Assembly (NCBI RefSeq): GCF_900114345.1
Contig: NZ_FOZJ01000001.1
Span: 248,001 to 312,000 of the forward strand
Direction of reading: 5' to 3'
From: Microbacterium sp. cf046
GTDB lineage: Bacteria; Actinomycetota; Actinomycetes; Actinomycetales; Microbacteriaceae
Length of the DNA stretch: 64,000 nucleotides
In this document: positions 7,900 through 16,699 of the stretch, one piece after another
Position numbering within the stretch: the first letter of the stretch is position 1
How the letters are laid out: the number at the start of each line of letters is the position of its first letter
The notes under the pieces: generated by a model
What the model saw: the letters and a program-made list of their open reading frames with translations, nothing else
Database searches by the model: none
Told to the model about the DNA's origin: nothing
Program-made: the position numbers and the translations under genes

Positions 7900-8847
7900 A
7901 TGGCGAAGACGATGATGGTCTGCTCCGGCGGCGGACACCTGAAGCAGCTGTTCACCCTGTCATCCCGACTGGGTGTCGACCCCGAGGACCAGGTCTGGAT
8001 CACGTTCGAGAACGGCCTCTCCTCTTCGCTCCTGGAGGGCCGCGAGGTGCACTACGCACCGTTCGTGGCACCGCGCGATCTGCGCAACCTCTGGCGCCTC
8101 CGCTCGCTGGCATCGCGCGTGATGCGGGAGCACACGTACGACCGAGCGTTCAGCACCGGGTCGAGCCCCGCCGTCGCCGTCCTGCCCATGGCGGCCGCGC
8201 ACGGCGCGGAGGCGCACTACATCGAGAGCGCGGCCCGGGCGGACGGGCCGTCGATGTCCGGGCGCATCCTGCAGCGCCGGAGGAACGTCCACACCTACAC
8301 GCAGTACCCGTCCTGGCAGAGCTCGCGGTGGCAGTACGGCGGATCGATCTACGACGGCTTCACCGCCGGCCCGTCGAGCCCAGTCCCCTCGCGCATCCGC
8401 AAGGCCGTGGTCACGGTCGGAACCCAGGAGGGGTACTCCTTCGACCGTCTCTACGACGCCCTGGTGCCGCTGCTCGCGGACTGCGACGAGGTGCTGTGGC
8501 AGACCGGCTCGCAGGACATGTCCCGCTGGGGCATCGAGGGCCGGGACCGGGTGCCGCACGCGGAGCTCAACGAGGCCGTCCGGGAGGCCGACGTGGTGAT
8601 CGCCCACTCCGGCACCGGATCCGCGATCACGGCGTTCGAGCAGGGGAAGTTCCCGATCCTGGTTCCGCGGCTCGCCAAGCACGGCGAGCACATCGACGAC
8701 CATCAGCTGCAGATCGCAGCCGAGATGCAGCGGCGCGGACTCGCGTTCATGCGCATGCCCGAGGACCTCTACGACGATGTGCTCCTGAGCGCGGCGTCGC
8801 GGTCGGTTCAGATGGTGCAGGCGCCGCCGATGTCGATCGCCGCCTAG
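7900..8847 (+). CDS. Fused Alg14-Alg13-type glycosyltransferase (PssD-PssE-like)
   Basis: This 315-residue protein joins two parts that are separate in many organisms. Residues 1-150 resemble Alg14/PssD, with the opening MVCSGGGHLKQL. Residues 165-315 resemble Alg13/PssE (GT28 C-terminal), starting VVTVGTQEGYSFDRL. They carry IAHSGTGSAITAFEQGKFPI (His236) and HIDDHQLQIA, the UDP-sugar-binding region. Rhizobial PssD/PssE add glucuronate as the second sugar, and a UDP-glucose dehydrogenase lies at the end of the locus. Transfer of GlcA to the primed lipid is therefore a reasonable inference. A GGGAGCAG ribosome-binding site precedes ATG 7900. Confidence 0.88.
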   Translation: MAKTMMVCSGGGHLKQLFTLSSRLGVDPEDQVWITFENGLSSSLLEGREVHYAPFVAPRDLRNLWRLRSLASRVMREHTYDRAFSTGSSPAVAVLPMAAAHGAEAHYIESAARADGPSMSGRILQRRRNVHTYTQYPSWQSSRWQYGGSIYDGFTAGPSSPVPSRIRKAVVTVGTQEGYSFDRLYDALVPLLADCDEVLWQTGSQDMSRWGIEGRDRVPHAELNEAVREADVVIAHSGTGSAITAFEQGKFPILVPRLAKHGEHIDDHQLQIAAEMQRRGLAFMRMPEDLYDDVLLSAASRSVQMVQAPPMSIAA

Positions 8848-8860
8848 GGCGACCGGTCGG

Positions 8861-9340
8861 TCAGAGCCGGCGCAGCAGCTTGGCGGGCACTCCGCCGTAC
8901 AGCGCGTCGGGCTCGCAGTCCGCCGTCACCACGGCGCCTGCCGCGATCACCGTGCCCGCTCCGACGGTGACGCCGGAGAGGATCGTGACGCCCGCGCCGA
9001 GCCAGCATCCGTCTCCGATGAGGATCGGCGCCGCGACCGTGGCACCTGCCCGCGCCGAAGACGGACCGAGTTCATGCGTCGTCGGCACCAGCGCGCAGCG
9101 CGGGCCTATCCGCACGCCCGATCCGATCGTCACCTGGGCGTTGGCGCCGACCAGGAGCTCGGCGTTGACGAAGACGCCGTCGCCGATCGTGAGGACTGAG
9201 GCATCGCCGATGAAGCGGATGCCGGAGAGCACGCGCGCGCGACCGATGCTCGCCCCCGCGCGTCGGAGCAGCCGCGTCCGGCTGGTCGGCGACCACACGC
9301 GGGAAGACGCGACAGCCGCGATGAAGCTCTTGAAGCGCAT
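8861..9340 (-). CDS. Hexapeptide-repeat acyltransferase
   Basis: This 159-residue left-handed beta-helix protein has repeats such as LTIGDGVFVNAE, VTIGSGVRIGPRC, ILIGDGCWLGAGVTIL and VTVGAGTVIAAGAVVT. It ends in YGGVPAKLLRRL, as CysE/LacA/WbbJ-type O-acetyltransferases do. A His in PTTHELGPS is the probable catalytic residue. The ATG at 9338-9340 is used because longer reading would run into the upstream gene, whose stop is at 9352. It is the last gene of the minus-strand block and stops 13 nt from the plus-strand transferase gene, so the two blocks converge here. Confidence 0.85.
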   Translation of the reverse strand: MRFKSFIAAVASSRVWSPTSRTRLLRRAGASIGRARVLSGIRFIGDASVLTIGDGVFVNAELLVGANAQVTIGSGVRIGPRCALVPTTHELGPSSARAGATVAAPILIGDGCWLGAGVTILSGVTVGAGTVIAAGAVVTADCEPDALYGGVPAKLLRRL

Positions 9341-9351
9341 GCGTGCCCGCC

Positions 9352-10227
9352 CTAGGGGACGAGCGCCTCTTCCACGACGGTCCACGCGGCCGCGGCGATC
9401 GCCGCCTGCCCCGCGACTGAGGGATGGAAATGGTCCAGCGTCGAGACCTCGGCTTTGGTGAACTCGACGGCATTGACGGCTCCGCCGTCGGAGATGCACC
9501 CCTCGCTCGCGGCACAGGCCGCTGCGATCGCCGCGTTGTCCGCGTCGATCGTCTCCTGGATGACCGCCCGGCGCGCTTCGTCCTCGGGCGCGTCGGAGGT
9601 CGCGTTGTCGAGCATCGAGGTGCACGAGGTGCTCGAGTTCCAGGCCTTCACCGCGGTCGGGTCCGTCCTCCCTACCCGCCACAGCTGCAGAAGGTCGGGG
9701 ATCGACAGGGCGACGACTGTCGCGTCGGGGAGCGCATCGCGCGTGCGCGCCAGGAGGTCGGCGTACCCCGCGGCGAAGGTCTCGGTCGGCGTGATCGCCG
9801 ACATGCTCGCGGTGCAGATGTCGTTCGCGCCGACCAGGACCAGCACGAGGTCGGCGTCGGAGTCGGTCAGGGCGCGGATGGCGGCATCCCGCGTTCCGAT
9901 GCCCGCACCGGGGCGCGCGAGCGCCATCGTCTCTGGCGCCGTGCCGCTGAGCTGACCCCAGCGACTGGCCACCGAGTTCACGGCAGGATCGGTGCCCACC
10001 GCCCACGAGACCTGCTCGCACACCCCCTGCTCGGCGCATGCATTCACGCCGAGCGACATCGAATCGCCCACGACGGCGATCGTCGAGATGTCGGGCAGCG
10101 TCGCACTGGGGGTGGGGGTCGCGACCTGCTCGGGCTCGGCTGCCGTGCAGCCGGAGACGGCCAGCGCAGCGGCGATCACGACAGCTGCGACCAGCTTCCT
10201 GCGGCCGAGCCCTCTCATCGGATTCAT
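9352..10227 (-). CDS. SGNH/GDSL hydrolase lipoprotein
   Basis: The protein has 291 residues. A lipoprotein signal with Cys27 in the lipobox AVSGC anchors it outside the membrane. The SGNH fold is shown by block I VVGDSMSLG (nucleophile Ser56), block III VGANDIC, and block V LDHFHPS near residue 265 (catalytic Asp and His). These enzymes remove acyl groups from carbohydrates. In an EPS cluster with several acyltransferases, an O-acetylesterase that edits the secreted polymer is the best inference. Its start overlaps the upstream flippase stop by 4 nt. The true substrate is not shown by sequence. Confidence 0.88.
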   Translation of the reverse strand: MNPMRGLGRRKLVAAVVIAAALAVSGCTAAEPEQVATPTPSATLPDISTIAVVGDSMSLGVNACAEQGVCEQVSWAVGTDPAVNSVASRWGQLSGTAPETMALARPGAGIGTRDAAIRALTDSDADLVLVLVGANDICTASMSAITPTETFAAGYADLLARTRDALPDATVVALSIPDLLQLWRVGRTDPTAVKAWNSSTSCTSMLDNATSDAPEDEARRAVIQETIDADNAAIAAACAASEGCISDGGAVNAVEFTKAEVSTLDHFHPSVAGQAAIAAAAWTVVEEALVP

Positions 10228-11894
10228 GTCGTCCCGCCCTTCGCTGCAGCCTGCTCGGCACGGAGGGTGCTCGAGATCTCGTCCGGGCCGATCTCGGCCA
10301 CCCCGAGGACCGCGGCGGGCGTGTTCTCGGGGAGGTCGGGATCGGACGCGCTCTGGTGCGGAGCCGGGCGGCGAGCCTTGAGGGCGAAGTCGAGGATCGC
10401 CTTCATGTCGCGGCGATACGCCGGGATCACGAGGAACACCGCCATCGCCGCAAGTCCGGCGAGGCCGCCGATGAGCACCTGGAGGAGCGCCGGCCACCCG
10501 GTGGTCAGCATCACCGCGCCCCACGATGCGGCGAACGCGAACGGCGTCATGAGCACCGGACGCACCAGCGGCGCGCAGAGGTCGGACCAGCCGCGCAGGA
10601 ACGTCCCGCGGATCGCGACGATGAAGCCGGGCACCAGCATCACGAGCGTGATCAGGCCGTACAGGAGCGCGAGCCCCTCCATGCCGTTCCACCAGATGCC
10701 GACGAAGAACATCGCGATCACGATCGGCCGGGTGATCAGCGAGTAGATCAGCTGCCGGTGCGCGCGCCCGAGGGTGATGAACAACCAGCCCTGGACGTTG
10801 CCGATGGCCTGAGCCATCCCGGCGATCGCGAGGAGGCTGAAGATCACTGCGGCCTCCTCCCACCCGGGGCCGAGCAGCACGGCGATCAACGGGCCGGCAA
10901 CGGCAGCGGCGATCGCATACGTGGGAAGCGAGAGGTAGCCGATGATCGACAGCGACCCGCGGATGTAGCGGCGGTATCGTTCGCCGTCGTCCTGAAGCCG
11001 GCTGAGGACCGGCAGGGCGACCCGGCCGAGCGGGCCGTTCAGCTGCTGCTGCGGGAGCAGGAACAGGGCGTATGCGCGCGAGTACTGGCCGAGCGCGGCG
11101 GGCCCGAGCTGCTGGCCGATGATGACGTTGTCGAGGTTGCGTGCGGCGTAGTTGAGCAGCTGCACGCCGAAGATGCTGCCGCCGGTGGTGATCAGGGGAA
11201 TCACGTCGCGCCCGAGCCGCGGCCTGCCCCACTTGGGCTTCGCGGCGATCCAGAGCGCGATCAGGCGGTACACCTGTCCCGCGCCGGCGAGGATGACCAG
11301 CGACCACACCCCGAAGCCGAGCACCGCGGCGATCAGCGAGAGCACGACGCCCACGAGCATCGCGACGATGTCGATCATCGCGAGCGTGCCGAAGCGGAGG
11401 TCGCGCTGGATCGATGCCTGCAAGGGCATGGCGAGGCCGTTCAGCAGAAGGGTCGGCGCCACGGCCAGGGTCAGCACGAGCAGCTGCGGCTCTCCGTAGA
11501 GGGCCGCGATCAGCGGCGCGCAGGCGGCGATGACGACCATCAGCCCGCCCCCGAGGAGGGCGGAGAACCACAGGAGCCCCGACCACTGGCGCTGCGTCAG
11601 CGTCCGTGCCTGCAGGATCGCGCCCGTCATGCCGAAATCGCGCACGAGGTCCGCGACGCCGACGATCGCCATGATCATGACGACGAGGCCGAAGTCGCTC
11701 GGGTCGAGCAGTCGCGCCAGCAGCATCGTGGAGACGAGCTGGATGAGGGTCTTCAGCCAGAGACCGCTCGCCGTCACTGCGGCACCGCGCGACGCCGTGT
11801 GGCCCAGGTTCTTCAGTGCAGGATTCTTCACCGCAGGGCTCTTCGCCGCGGCCTCCGGAGCCTCGGGTGCCGGCGGGGAAGTCGGCGCGGTCAT
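10224..11894 (-). CDS. Polysaccharide flippase (Wzx/PST family, WzxC-like)
   Basis: This 556-residue integral membrane protein has about 12-14 hydrophobic segments spread over residues 40-490. The opening GLWLKTLIQLVSTMLLARLL, then DPSDFGLVVMI, is the conserved start of the polysaccharide transport/MATE-like family. The internal YAARNLDNVIIGQQLGPAALG and GQYSRAYALF segments are typical of WzxC-type proteins. It would flip the lipid-linked repeat unit across the cytoplasmic membrane. A short Pro/Ala-rich cytoplasmic N-tail and a C-terminal tail of about 50 residues are extras. It overlaps both neighbouring genes by 4 nt. Confidence 0.92.
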   Translation of the reverse strand: MTAPTSPPAPEAPEAAAKSPAVKNPALKNLGHTASRGAAVTASGLWLKTLIQLVSTMLLARLLDPSDFGLVVMIMAIVGVADLVRDFGMTGAILQARTLTQRQWSGLLWFSALLGGGLMVVIAACAPLIAALYGEPQLLVLTLAVAPTLLLNGLAMPLQASIQRDLRFGTLAMIDIVAMLVGVVLSLIAAVLGFGVWSLVILAGAGQVYRLIALWIAAKPKWGRPRLGRDVIPLITTGGSIFGVQLLNYAARNLDNVIIGQQLGPAALGQYSRAYALFLLPQQQLNGPLGRVALPVLSRLQDDGERYRRYIRGSLSIIGYLSLPTYAIAAAVAGPLIAVLLGPGWEEAAVIFSLLAIAGMAQAIGNVQGWLFITLGRAHRQLIYSLITRPIVIAMFFVGIWWNGMEGLALLYGLITLVMLVPGFIVAIRGTFLRGWSDLCAPLVRPVLMTPFAFAASWGAVMLTTGWPALLQVLIGGLAGLAAMAVFLVIPAYRRDMKAILDFALKARRPAPHQSASDPDLPENTPAAVLGVAEIGPDEISSTLRAEQAAAKGGTT

Positions 11895-12757
11895 GCGTCC
11901 ACCAGCGTCCTCGAGGACGCGTCCCGAGACCAGCTGACCGAACGGCCGCGTCGCAGGGCTCGGCGCGCTCGCATCCGCGGCACCGCATAGCCGTACACGT
12001 AGAACGGCAGGGCGAACCAGAGCGACGGACGCCGGGCGACACGGCGCAGCAGCTTGCCGTAGCGCGAGCCGGCGGCATCCTGCGTCGCAAGCTGCACTTC
12101 CCGGGGAAGGGACTGGTTGCCCACTTCGATGCGTGTCGCGCGTCGCACATGGGTCTTCATGTCCTTCGGGGCATAGATCGTGAAGGTGTGGCCGCTGAGA
12201 GTGGTGCGCTCCTCGGGCAGGAACCGCTGCTGAACGAAGCGATCGTCGGCGATGACATCCGGGAACGCCGCCCAACGCTCGCGGCCGGCACCGTTCACCG
12301 CGTAGATGCCCGAACCGACATGTGCTGTTCGACGGTAGTCCGACTCCGCCCAGATGCGCTGGAACTGGCGGACCGCGAACGACGACCGCGAACTGTCGAC
12401 GATCATGCCGGGTGCCGCCACGCGCGGCGTCGAGCTGTCCCCGAGCACGCGCGCGAGCGCGCGCAGGGTGGCCACGTCGATGCGGACGTCCGCGTCGAGG
12501 TACACGCGCGGGAGGATGGATGCCGCAGCGTCGCCGGCGTTCAGCGCGGCGATCTTCGAGGCCTCCGCGATCTCGATGACCCGGATGCCGGCGCCCGCCG
12601 TCGCGGCGTAGTGCGCGGTGTCGTCGCTGCATCCGTTCGCCACGACGATCACCTCGAACTCCCCTGCGGTGGCCCCATCGAACGTGTGCCTGAGGGTGCG
12701 CGCGATGAGCGCACCCTCATCGTGCGCCGGGATGACGATGCTGAGCGTCGGCGTCAT
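11891..12757 (-). CDS. Glycosyltransferase family 2 protein
   Basis: This 288-residue GT-A enzyme opens with LSIVIPAHDEGALIARTLRH. VVANGCSDDTA follows, the usual nucleotide-binding region. The metal-binding motif is YLDADVRID. Residues 195-240 are charged and basic, and a hydrophobic segment near residue 245 (LWFALPFYVYGYAV) could lie against the membrane. It would add one sugar to the lipid-linked repeat. It sits between the flippase and polymerase genes with 4-nt overlaps on both sides, so co-translation is likely. The donor and linkage are unknown. Confidence 0.9.
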   Translation of the reverse strand: MTPTLSIVIPAHDEGALIARTLRHTFDGATAGEFEVIVVANGCSDDTAHYAATAGAGIRVIEIAEASKIAALNAGDAAASILPRVYLDADVRIDVATLRALARVLGDSSTPRVAAPGMIVDSSRSSFAVRQFQRIWAESDYRRTAHVGSGIYAVNGAGRERWAAFPDVIADDRFVQQRFLPEERTTLSGHTFTIYAPKDMKTHVRRATRIEVGNQSLPREVQLATQDAAGSRYGKLLRRVARRPSLWFALPFYVYGYAVPRMRARRALRRGRSVSWSRDASSRTLVDA

Positions 12758-14349
12758 GCAGCGACCCGTTCGACCGCGAGCGTCCCCGCCTCCCGCTCAG
12801 CCCGTGCCCGCAGCGCGGGCGGACTCGACGTGATCAGCCATGCGCCGATCGCGAAGAGGATGCACAGCACGAAGAACGTCTGGTAGAAGCCGAACGCGTC
12901 GTAGAAGAACAGCGCCGCCGTGTACCCGGCGCCCGAGACGACGATCGCGAACCCCAGGAACCCGAATCGCGGGTCGTGCTTCGCGACGGTGACCGTCCAC
13001 CGCAGGATCATGATGAGCGGGATGAGGGTGAGCGCCGCGACGCCGATGACCCCGACCGCCCCGGTCTCGAGCATCGAACCGAGGATCTGGTTGTCTAGGA
13101 TGTACGCGTTCTGGTCGTCGCCCACCACGATGCGGCTGCCGACGCCGGTTCCGAAGAACGGTCTCATCACATACAGAGCCAGCGAAGGACCGAGGTCGGC
13201 CAATCGGCCGGCACCTCGGAATCCGGGTGAGGTCTGCTGCGAGGCGATGAGCCCGTCGACGTCGAGGAACGAGAGCAGAAGCGTGTCGAAGACCTTCGGC
13301 ACGGCCAGGAATCCGATGACGAGGGCAGGCAGCCCGAACGCAAGCAGCAGCAGGCCGAGCCAGGGTCGGAGGATGAGCGTCAGGATGAACATGACCGCAA
13401 GGACGATGACCGCCGTCCGCGACACCGCCGAGAGCACGCCGCCGAGCAGGAACACGGTCGCGATTCCGTACAGGATGCGCCGGCTGAGCTCGTTCCGGGG
13501 CCATTTCCCGTACTTCGCCAGGTAGATCGCCAGAGGGATCAGCATGCAGAGCATCACCGACAGCGCGATCGGGTGCTGGGCGGAGCCGTACGAGCGGTAG
13601 CCGCCCGCGCGGAATGCCTCGCCTTCCTCACGCAATGCGATCAAGGGGAGGAACGAATCCAGCCGCAGGAAGATGTTGACGCGGGTCGCGCGCTCCACGA
13701 TCGCGAAGAACGCGACGAGGGTGCCGCACCACACCAGGCCGGTGACCAGACCCATCACGATCGTCTCTTTGGTCAGCAGCTGCCGTACGACGTAGAACGT
13801 CGACAGCAGGATCGCGTAGTTGACGACCGCTCCCACGGCATCCGAGGCGAGTCCCTGCTGGACCAGTTCGGTGCCGTTCATCGGGATGGAGATCACGAGA
13901 CTCGCGAAGAAGATCCCGATCGGCCAGCCGAATGCCACGGGCTGCCACGTGCGCTTCTTGTCGACCAGGAGCGCGCCGAGGATGACCAGCACGAGCAGCA
14001 CCAGGATCACGCGGTACGGCTCCAGTGCGAAATCCAGCGGAATCGGCAGCGACCAGCGTCGCACCGGGATGAACATGATGATCGCGACCAGGATCACCAG
14101 TCCGCCTGTGAACGAGAAGATCGCCTTGCGCCCGAGGTACAGGATCGCGACGCCGATCATGACGCCGCCCGCGACGATCGGAGGCAGGAAGAGCACGCTC
14201 ACTGTCGCGATCGCGGCAAGCACGACCACGGCGGCGACCTGCCTCCCGATGGAGAGGGTGGTGCCCTCTCCATCGGGAGCGGCGGCCGGGCGCGTCGGGT
14301 CGGCCGCGGTCGCGTCGCGGGTGTCCTCGGTTGAGGGGAGGAGTGTCAC
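12754..14349 (-). CDS. O-antigen/EPS polymerase or ligase (Wzy/WaaL family)
   Basis: The protein has 531 residues from GTG 14349, with about 12 membrane segments. A large periplasmic-type loop lies between TM segments at roughly residues 345-410. It contains GRLADLGPSLALYVMRPFFG and GTGVGS, the characteristic O-antigen ligase domain region. It would polymerise flipped repeat units on the outer face of the membrane. GTG 14349 is chosen because it lies 10 nt after the upstream stop at 14360. A longer frame to 14433 would overlap the wzz-like gene. No strong ribosome-binding site is visible, so coupling to the upstream gene is likely. Polymerase versus ligase cannot be separated by sequence alone. 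Confidence 0.88.
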   Translation of the reverse strand: MTLLPSTEDTRDATAADPTRPAAAPDGEGTTLSIGRQVAAVVVLAAIATVSVLFLPPIVAGGVMIGVAILYLGRKAIFSFTGGLVILVAIIMFIPVRRWSLPIPLDFALEPYRVILVLLVLVILGALLVDKKRTWQPVAFGWPIGIFFASLVISIPMNGTELVQQGLASDAVGAVVNYAILLSTFYVVRQLLTKETIVMGLVTGLVWCGTLVAFFAIVERATRVNIFLRLDSFLPLIALREEGEAFRAGGYRSYGSAQHPIALSVMLCMLIPLAIYLAKYGKWPRNELSRRILYGIATVFLLGGVLSAVSRTAVIVLAVMFILTLILRPWLGLLLLAFGLPALVIGFLAVPKVFDTLLLSFLDVDGLIASQQTSPGFRGAGRLADLGPSLALYVMRPFFGTGVGSRIVVGDDQNAYILDNQILGSMLETGAVGVIGVAALTLIPLIMILRWTVTVAKHDPRFGFLGFAIVVSGAGYTAALFFYDAFGFYQTFFVLCILFAIGAWLITSSPPALRARAEREAGTLAVERVAA

Positions 14350-14359
14350 GACGCGCCGA

Positions 14360-15232
14360 TCAGCCGACCGGAGCGGGTTCGCGCTCCTCGGAGTCCTCGT
14401 CGACGGTCGCCTCCGAGTCACTCCGCTTCGCACGTCGGGTGCGCGTGACGAGCTCCTCAGGAGCCTCGTCGTCGGCTGTGTCCGAGTCCTCGGTCACGGT
14501 CGCCTCGGGCTCATCGCCCTTCGCCGCCTTCTTCTTCGCACGGCTGGACTTCGCGCCGGCGATGATGAACGCCGCCGCGACGAAGAGGAAGAAGACGCCC
14601 AGGAAGGCGACGACGACCGGGATCATCGGGTTGCTGCCCTCGACCGCCTTCGGCGGCGTGGTGTTGATCACCGTCAGCACGACCCGATCGGTCGGCGGGA
14701 TCTGCTGCTCATCCTGGTCGGCGACCACCTGCGTGAGGAACGAATCCGTCGCGGTCGTGGCGATGGCCTCGGCGCGATCCGGGATGGTCGACGTTCCGAC
14801 GACCTCGATGATCGGCAGGCTGTACCTGCCGGGGAACGCCTCGTCCCCGCCGGGCTGCGTCGTGCGCCGCAGCGCGGTGAGCGCCTCGGTGTCATCGAGC
14901 TGGCCGACCGCGTCTTCGACAGAGCTGCGCATGTCCGCGCCGCTGACGAGGTACGCGTAGATGATGGCCTTCGAGGTCAGATCGACATCCGTCGGCTGGG
15001 TCTGACCTTCGACGAGCGGCTGACCCGGGATGACCGCCTGATACAGCGGCTGGGTCTGACTGCTGATCATGACCGTCGTGCTCGAGTTGTAGGTCTGCTC
15101 TGCTCTCGGTACGACTTCGCCGCCCTCGATCTTGAATCCTGCGAAGAAGCCGGCTGTCGCCGCCACCAGGATCCCGATCAGGAGCAGCCACTTGCTGTTC
15201 CAGAGGATTTGAAGATACTTAGGAATTTCCAT
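14360..15232 (-). CDS. Wzz-like polysaccharide chain-length determinant
   Basis: The protein has 290 residues. It has the classic arrangement of a short cytoplasmic N-terminus (MEIPKYLQILWNSKW), TM1 at about 15-33, an extracytoplasmic domain of about 165 residues and TM2 at about 202-226. It lacks the fused tyrosine kinase seen in Wzc/BY-kinases. Instead, the C-terminus (230-290) is a highly charged tail with mixed Lys/Arg and Asp/Glu clusters, in the cytoplasm. It would regulate the chain length set by the adjacent polymerase. It is the first gene of the minus-strand block and is divergent from the GT gene at 15497. Confidence 0.85.
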   Translation of the reverse strand: MEIPKYLQILWNSKWLLLIGILVAATAGFFAGFKIEGGEVVPRAEQTYNSSTTVMISSQTQPLYQAVIPGQPLVEGQTQPTDVDLTSKAIIYAYLVSGADMRSSVEDAVGQLDDTEALTALRRTTQPGGDEAFPGRYSLPIIEVVGTSTIPDRAEAIATTATDSFLTQVVADQDEQQIPPTDRVVLTVINTTPPKAVEGSNPMIPVVVAFLGVFFLFVAAAFIIAGAKSSRAKKKAAKGDEPEATVTEDSDTADDEAPEELVTRTRRAKRSDSEATVDEDSEEREPAPVG

Positions 15233-15496
15233 TGTTCACTCCCGTAACGCCCCCACGGGCGAGTGATGGATTCGCCGCCGTGGCGCTGGACGAGAAGAAC
15301 TCACCTGGTCGGTGAGATTGATCCCCACACTCATGATGAGCGACGAACAATCCGAGCGTGTTGCCGGATTGTTAATGGCTGACGACAATTCGGTGGAAGG
15401 ATGCCGATCGCCTTGCATCGGCGGCGCCGCCCCGTTCACAGTGGAGGAAAGGGTCACGAGAAGCTCACGTGACCCGATCAGCAGCTGGGGGGCGGC
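15233..15496. promoter_or_regulatory. Divergent promoter region with 9-bp inverted repeat
   Basis: This region separates the wzz-like gene and the block C glycosyltransferase gene. It contains a perfect inverted repeat, AACAATCCG at 15346-15354 and CGGATTGTT at 15365-15373, with a 10-nt spacer. A related half-site, ACAATTCGG, lies at about 15385-15395. The centre-to-centre spacing of about two helical turns suggests a dimeric regulator. No obvious -10 box was found on either strand. Confidence 0.45.
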
Positions 15497-16699
15497 ATGA
15501 AGATTCTCGTATCGTTTCCGCATGCGCTCGGCGCGCCCGGGATCGGATGGACCGCCTGGAATCAGGTGAACGAACTGGTCCGGCGCGGGCACGACGTCAC
15601 GGTCGTCGCGGCGAGCACCGCCCGCCCCGTCGCCGGTGCGGACGTCGTTCAGAGCCTCTCCGTCGCGGGGCGACGCATCCCGCACCGCTCGATCGGGCGC
15701 GATCGGGCGTTCGCGTGGCACGATCGCGTCGCGCAGCGCACGTATGAGAAGGTGCGTCCCGACGTCGTGCACCTCTGGCCCCTCGCGCCGGGGCTGACCG
15801 CGGCCGCCGCGAGCGCCGGCGGCGCCGCCGTGGTCCGCGAGGCGCCGAACACCCACACGGTGCACGCATGGCGGGTCGTCGAGGAGGAGGTCCGCTCCCT
15901 CGGGCTCGTAGGCGCGGTCTCCACCGCGCACACCGCCGACGCGTCCCACCTGCGCATGGAGCAGGCGGAGTGGGATGCCGCCACCGGCGTCCTCGCACCG
16001 TCCACGGTCGTGGCCGAATCCTTCGTGGCCGAAGGGTTCCCAGCCGAGCGGATCTTCCGCCATCAGTACGGCTTCACCCCGGGCACCCGCCGGATCGAGG
16101 CGCGCGGCGCCGGCAACCGCCCGCTGCGCGCCGTCTACGTCGGGCTCGGCGAGCCCAGAAAGGGCCTGCACTATGCGCTGCGGGCCTGGATCGACTCCGA
16201 TGCGAGCCGCGACGGCACCTTCACGATCGTCGGTCGCATGATCCCCGCCTACGCGGAGCTTCTGGCCGGCGAGCTCGCCCATCCCAGCGTCCGCGTCGTG
16301 GGCTTCTCCTCCTCGGTCGGAGCCGCGCTCGCGGCATCCGACGTCCTCCTGCTGCCGACGATCGAGGAGGGCAGCGCCCTGGTCACCTACGAGGCCCAGG
16401 GAGCCGGCTGCGTGCCCCTCGTCTCGAGTGCCGCCGGCGCGATGCTGGACGACGGGGTGCACGGCCTCATCCACGAGCCCCGCGACGTCGCCGCACTGAC
16501 CGGTCACCTCGATCTGCTGTCCGAGGATCGAACGCGCCTCGCCGAGCTCTCCAGCGCGGCGATCGCACATGCCCCGGAGCTGACCTGGGAGGCCGCGGGC
16601 GCGCGGCTGGAGGGCGCGTACCACGCGTCCCTCGCGGTTGCCGGCTCGTCCTCCTCCGCCCACCTCGCGAAGGGGGGTGTGGATGCCGTCTCCGTCTGA
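15497..16699 (+). CDS. Glycosyltransferase family 4 protein
   Basis: This 400-residue GT-B enzyme begins MKILVSFPHALGAPGIGWTA. The first domain ends with GVLAPSTVVAESFV. The second opens RAVYVGLGEPRKGLHYALRAW, the phosphate-binding start of the donor domain. It carries LLPTIEEGSALVTYEAQGAG, where Glu residues bind the nucleotide sugar. It is cytoplasmic and builds the repeat unit. A GGGGGG ribosome-binding site precedes ATG 15497. It opens block C and overlaps the next gene by 17 nt. Confidence 0.9.
   Translation: MKILVSFPHALGAPGIGWTAWNQVNELVRRGHDVTVVAASTARPVAGADVVQSLSVAGRRIPHRSIGRDRAFAWHDRVAQRTYEKVRPDVVHLWPLAPGLTAAAASAGGAAVVREAPNTHTVHAWRVVEEEVRSLGLVGAVSTAHTADASHLRMEQAEWDAATGVLAPSTVVAESFVAEGFPAERIFRHQYGFTPGTRRIEARGAGNRPLRAVYVGLGEPRKGLHYALRAWIDSDASRDGTFTIVGRMIPAYAELLAGELAHPSVRVVGFSSSVGAALAASDVLLLPTIEEGSALVTYEAQGAGCVPLVSSAAGAMLDDGVHGLIHEPRDVAALTGHLDLLSEDRTRLAELSSAAIAHAPELTWEAAGARLEGAYHASLAVAGSSSSAHLAKGGVDAVSV

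Noticed and set aside
6366..9461. A 1031-codon open frame on the plus strand
   Set aside because: It lies over the priming transferase and Alg14/13-type genes in another frame. Its translation is Arg/Pro/Gly-rich with no domain, as expected from high-GC shadow frames.
10038..11990. A 650-codon open frame antisense to the flippase and SGNH genes
   Set aside because: It has a low-complexity Arg/Asp/His/Glu composition; both genes on the minus strand have strong family motifs.
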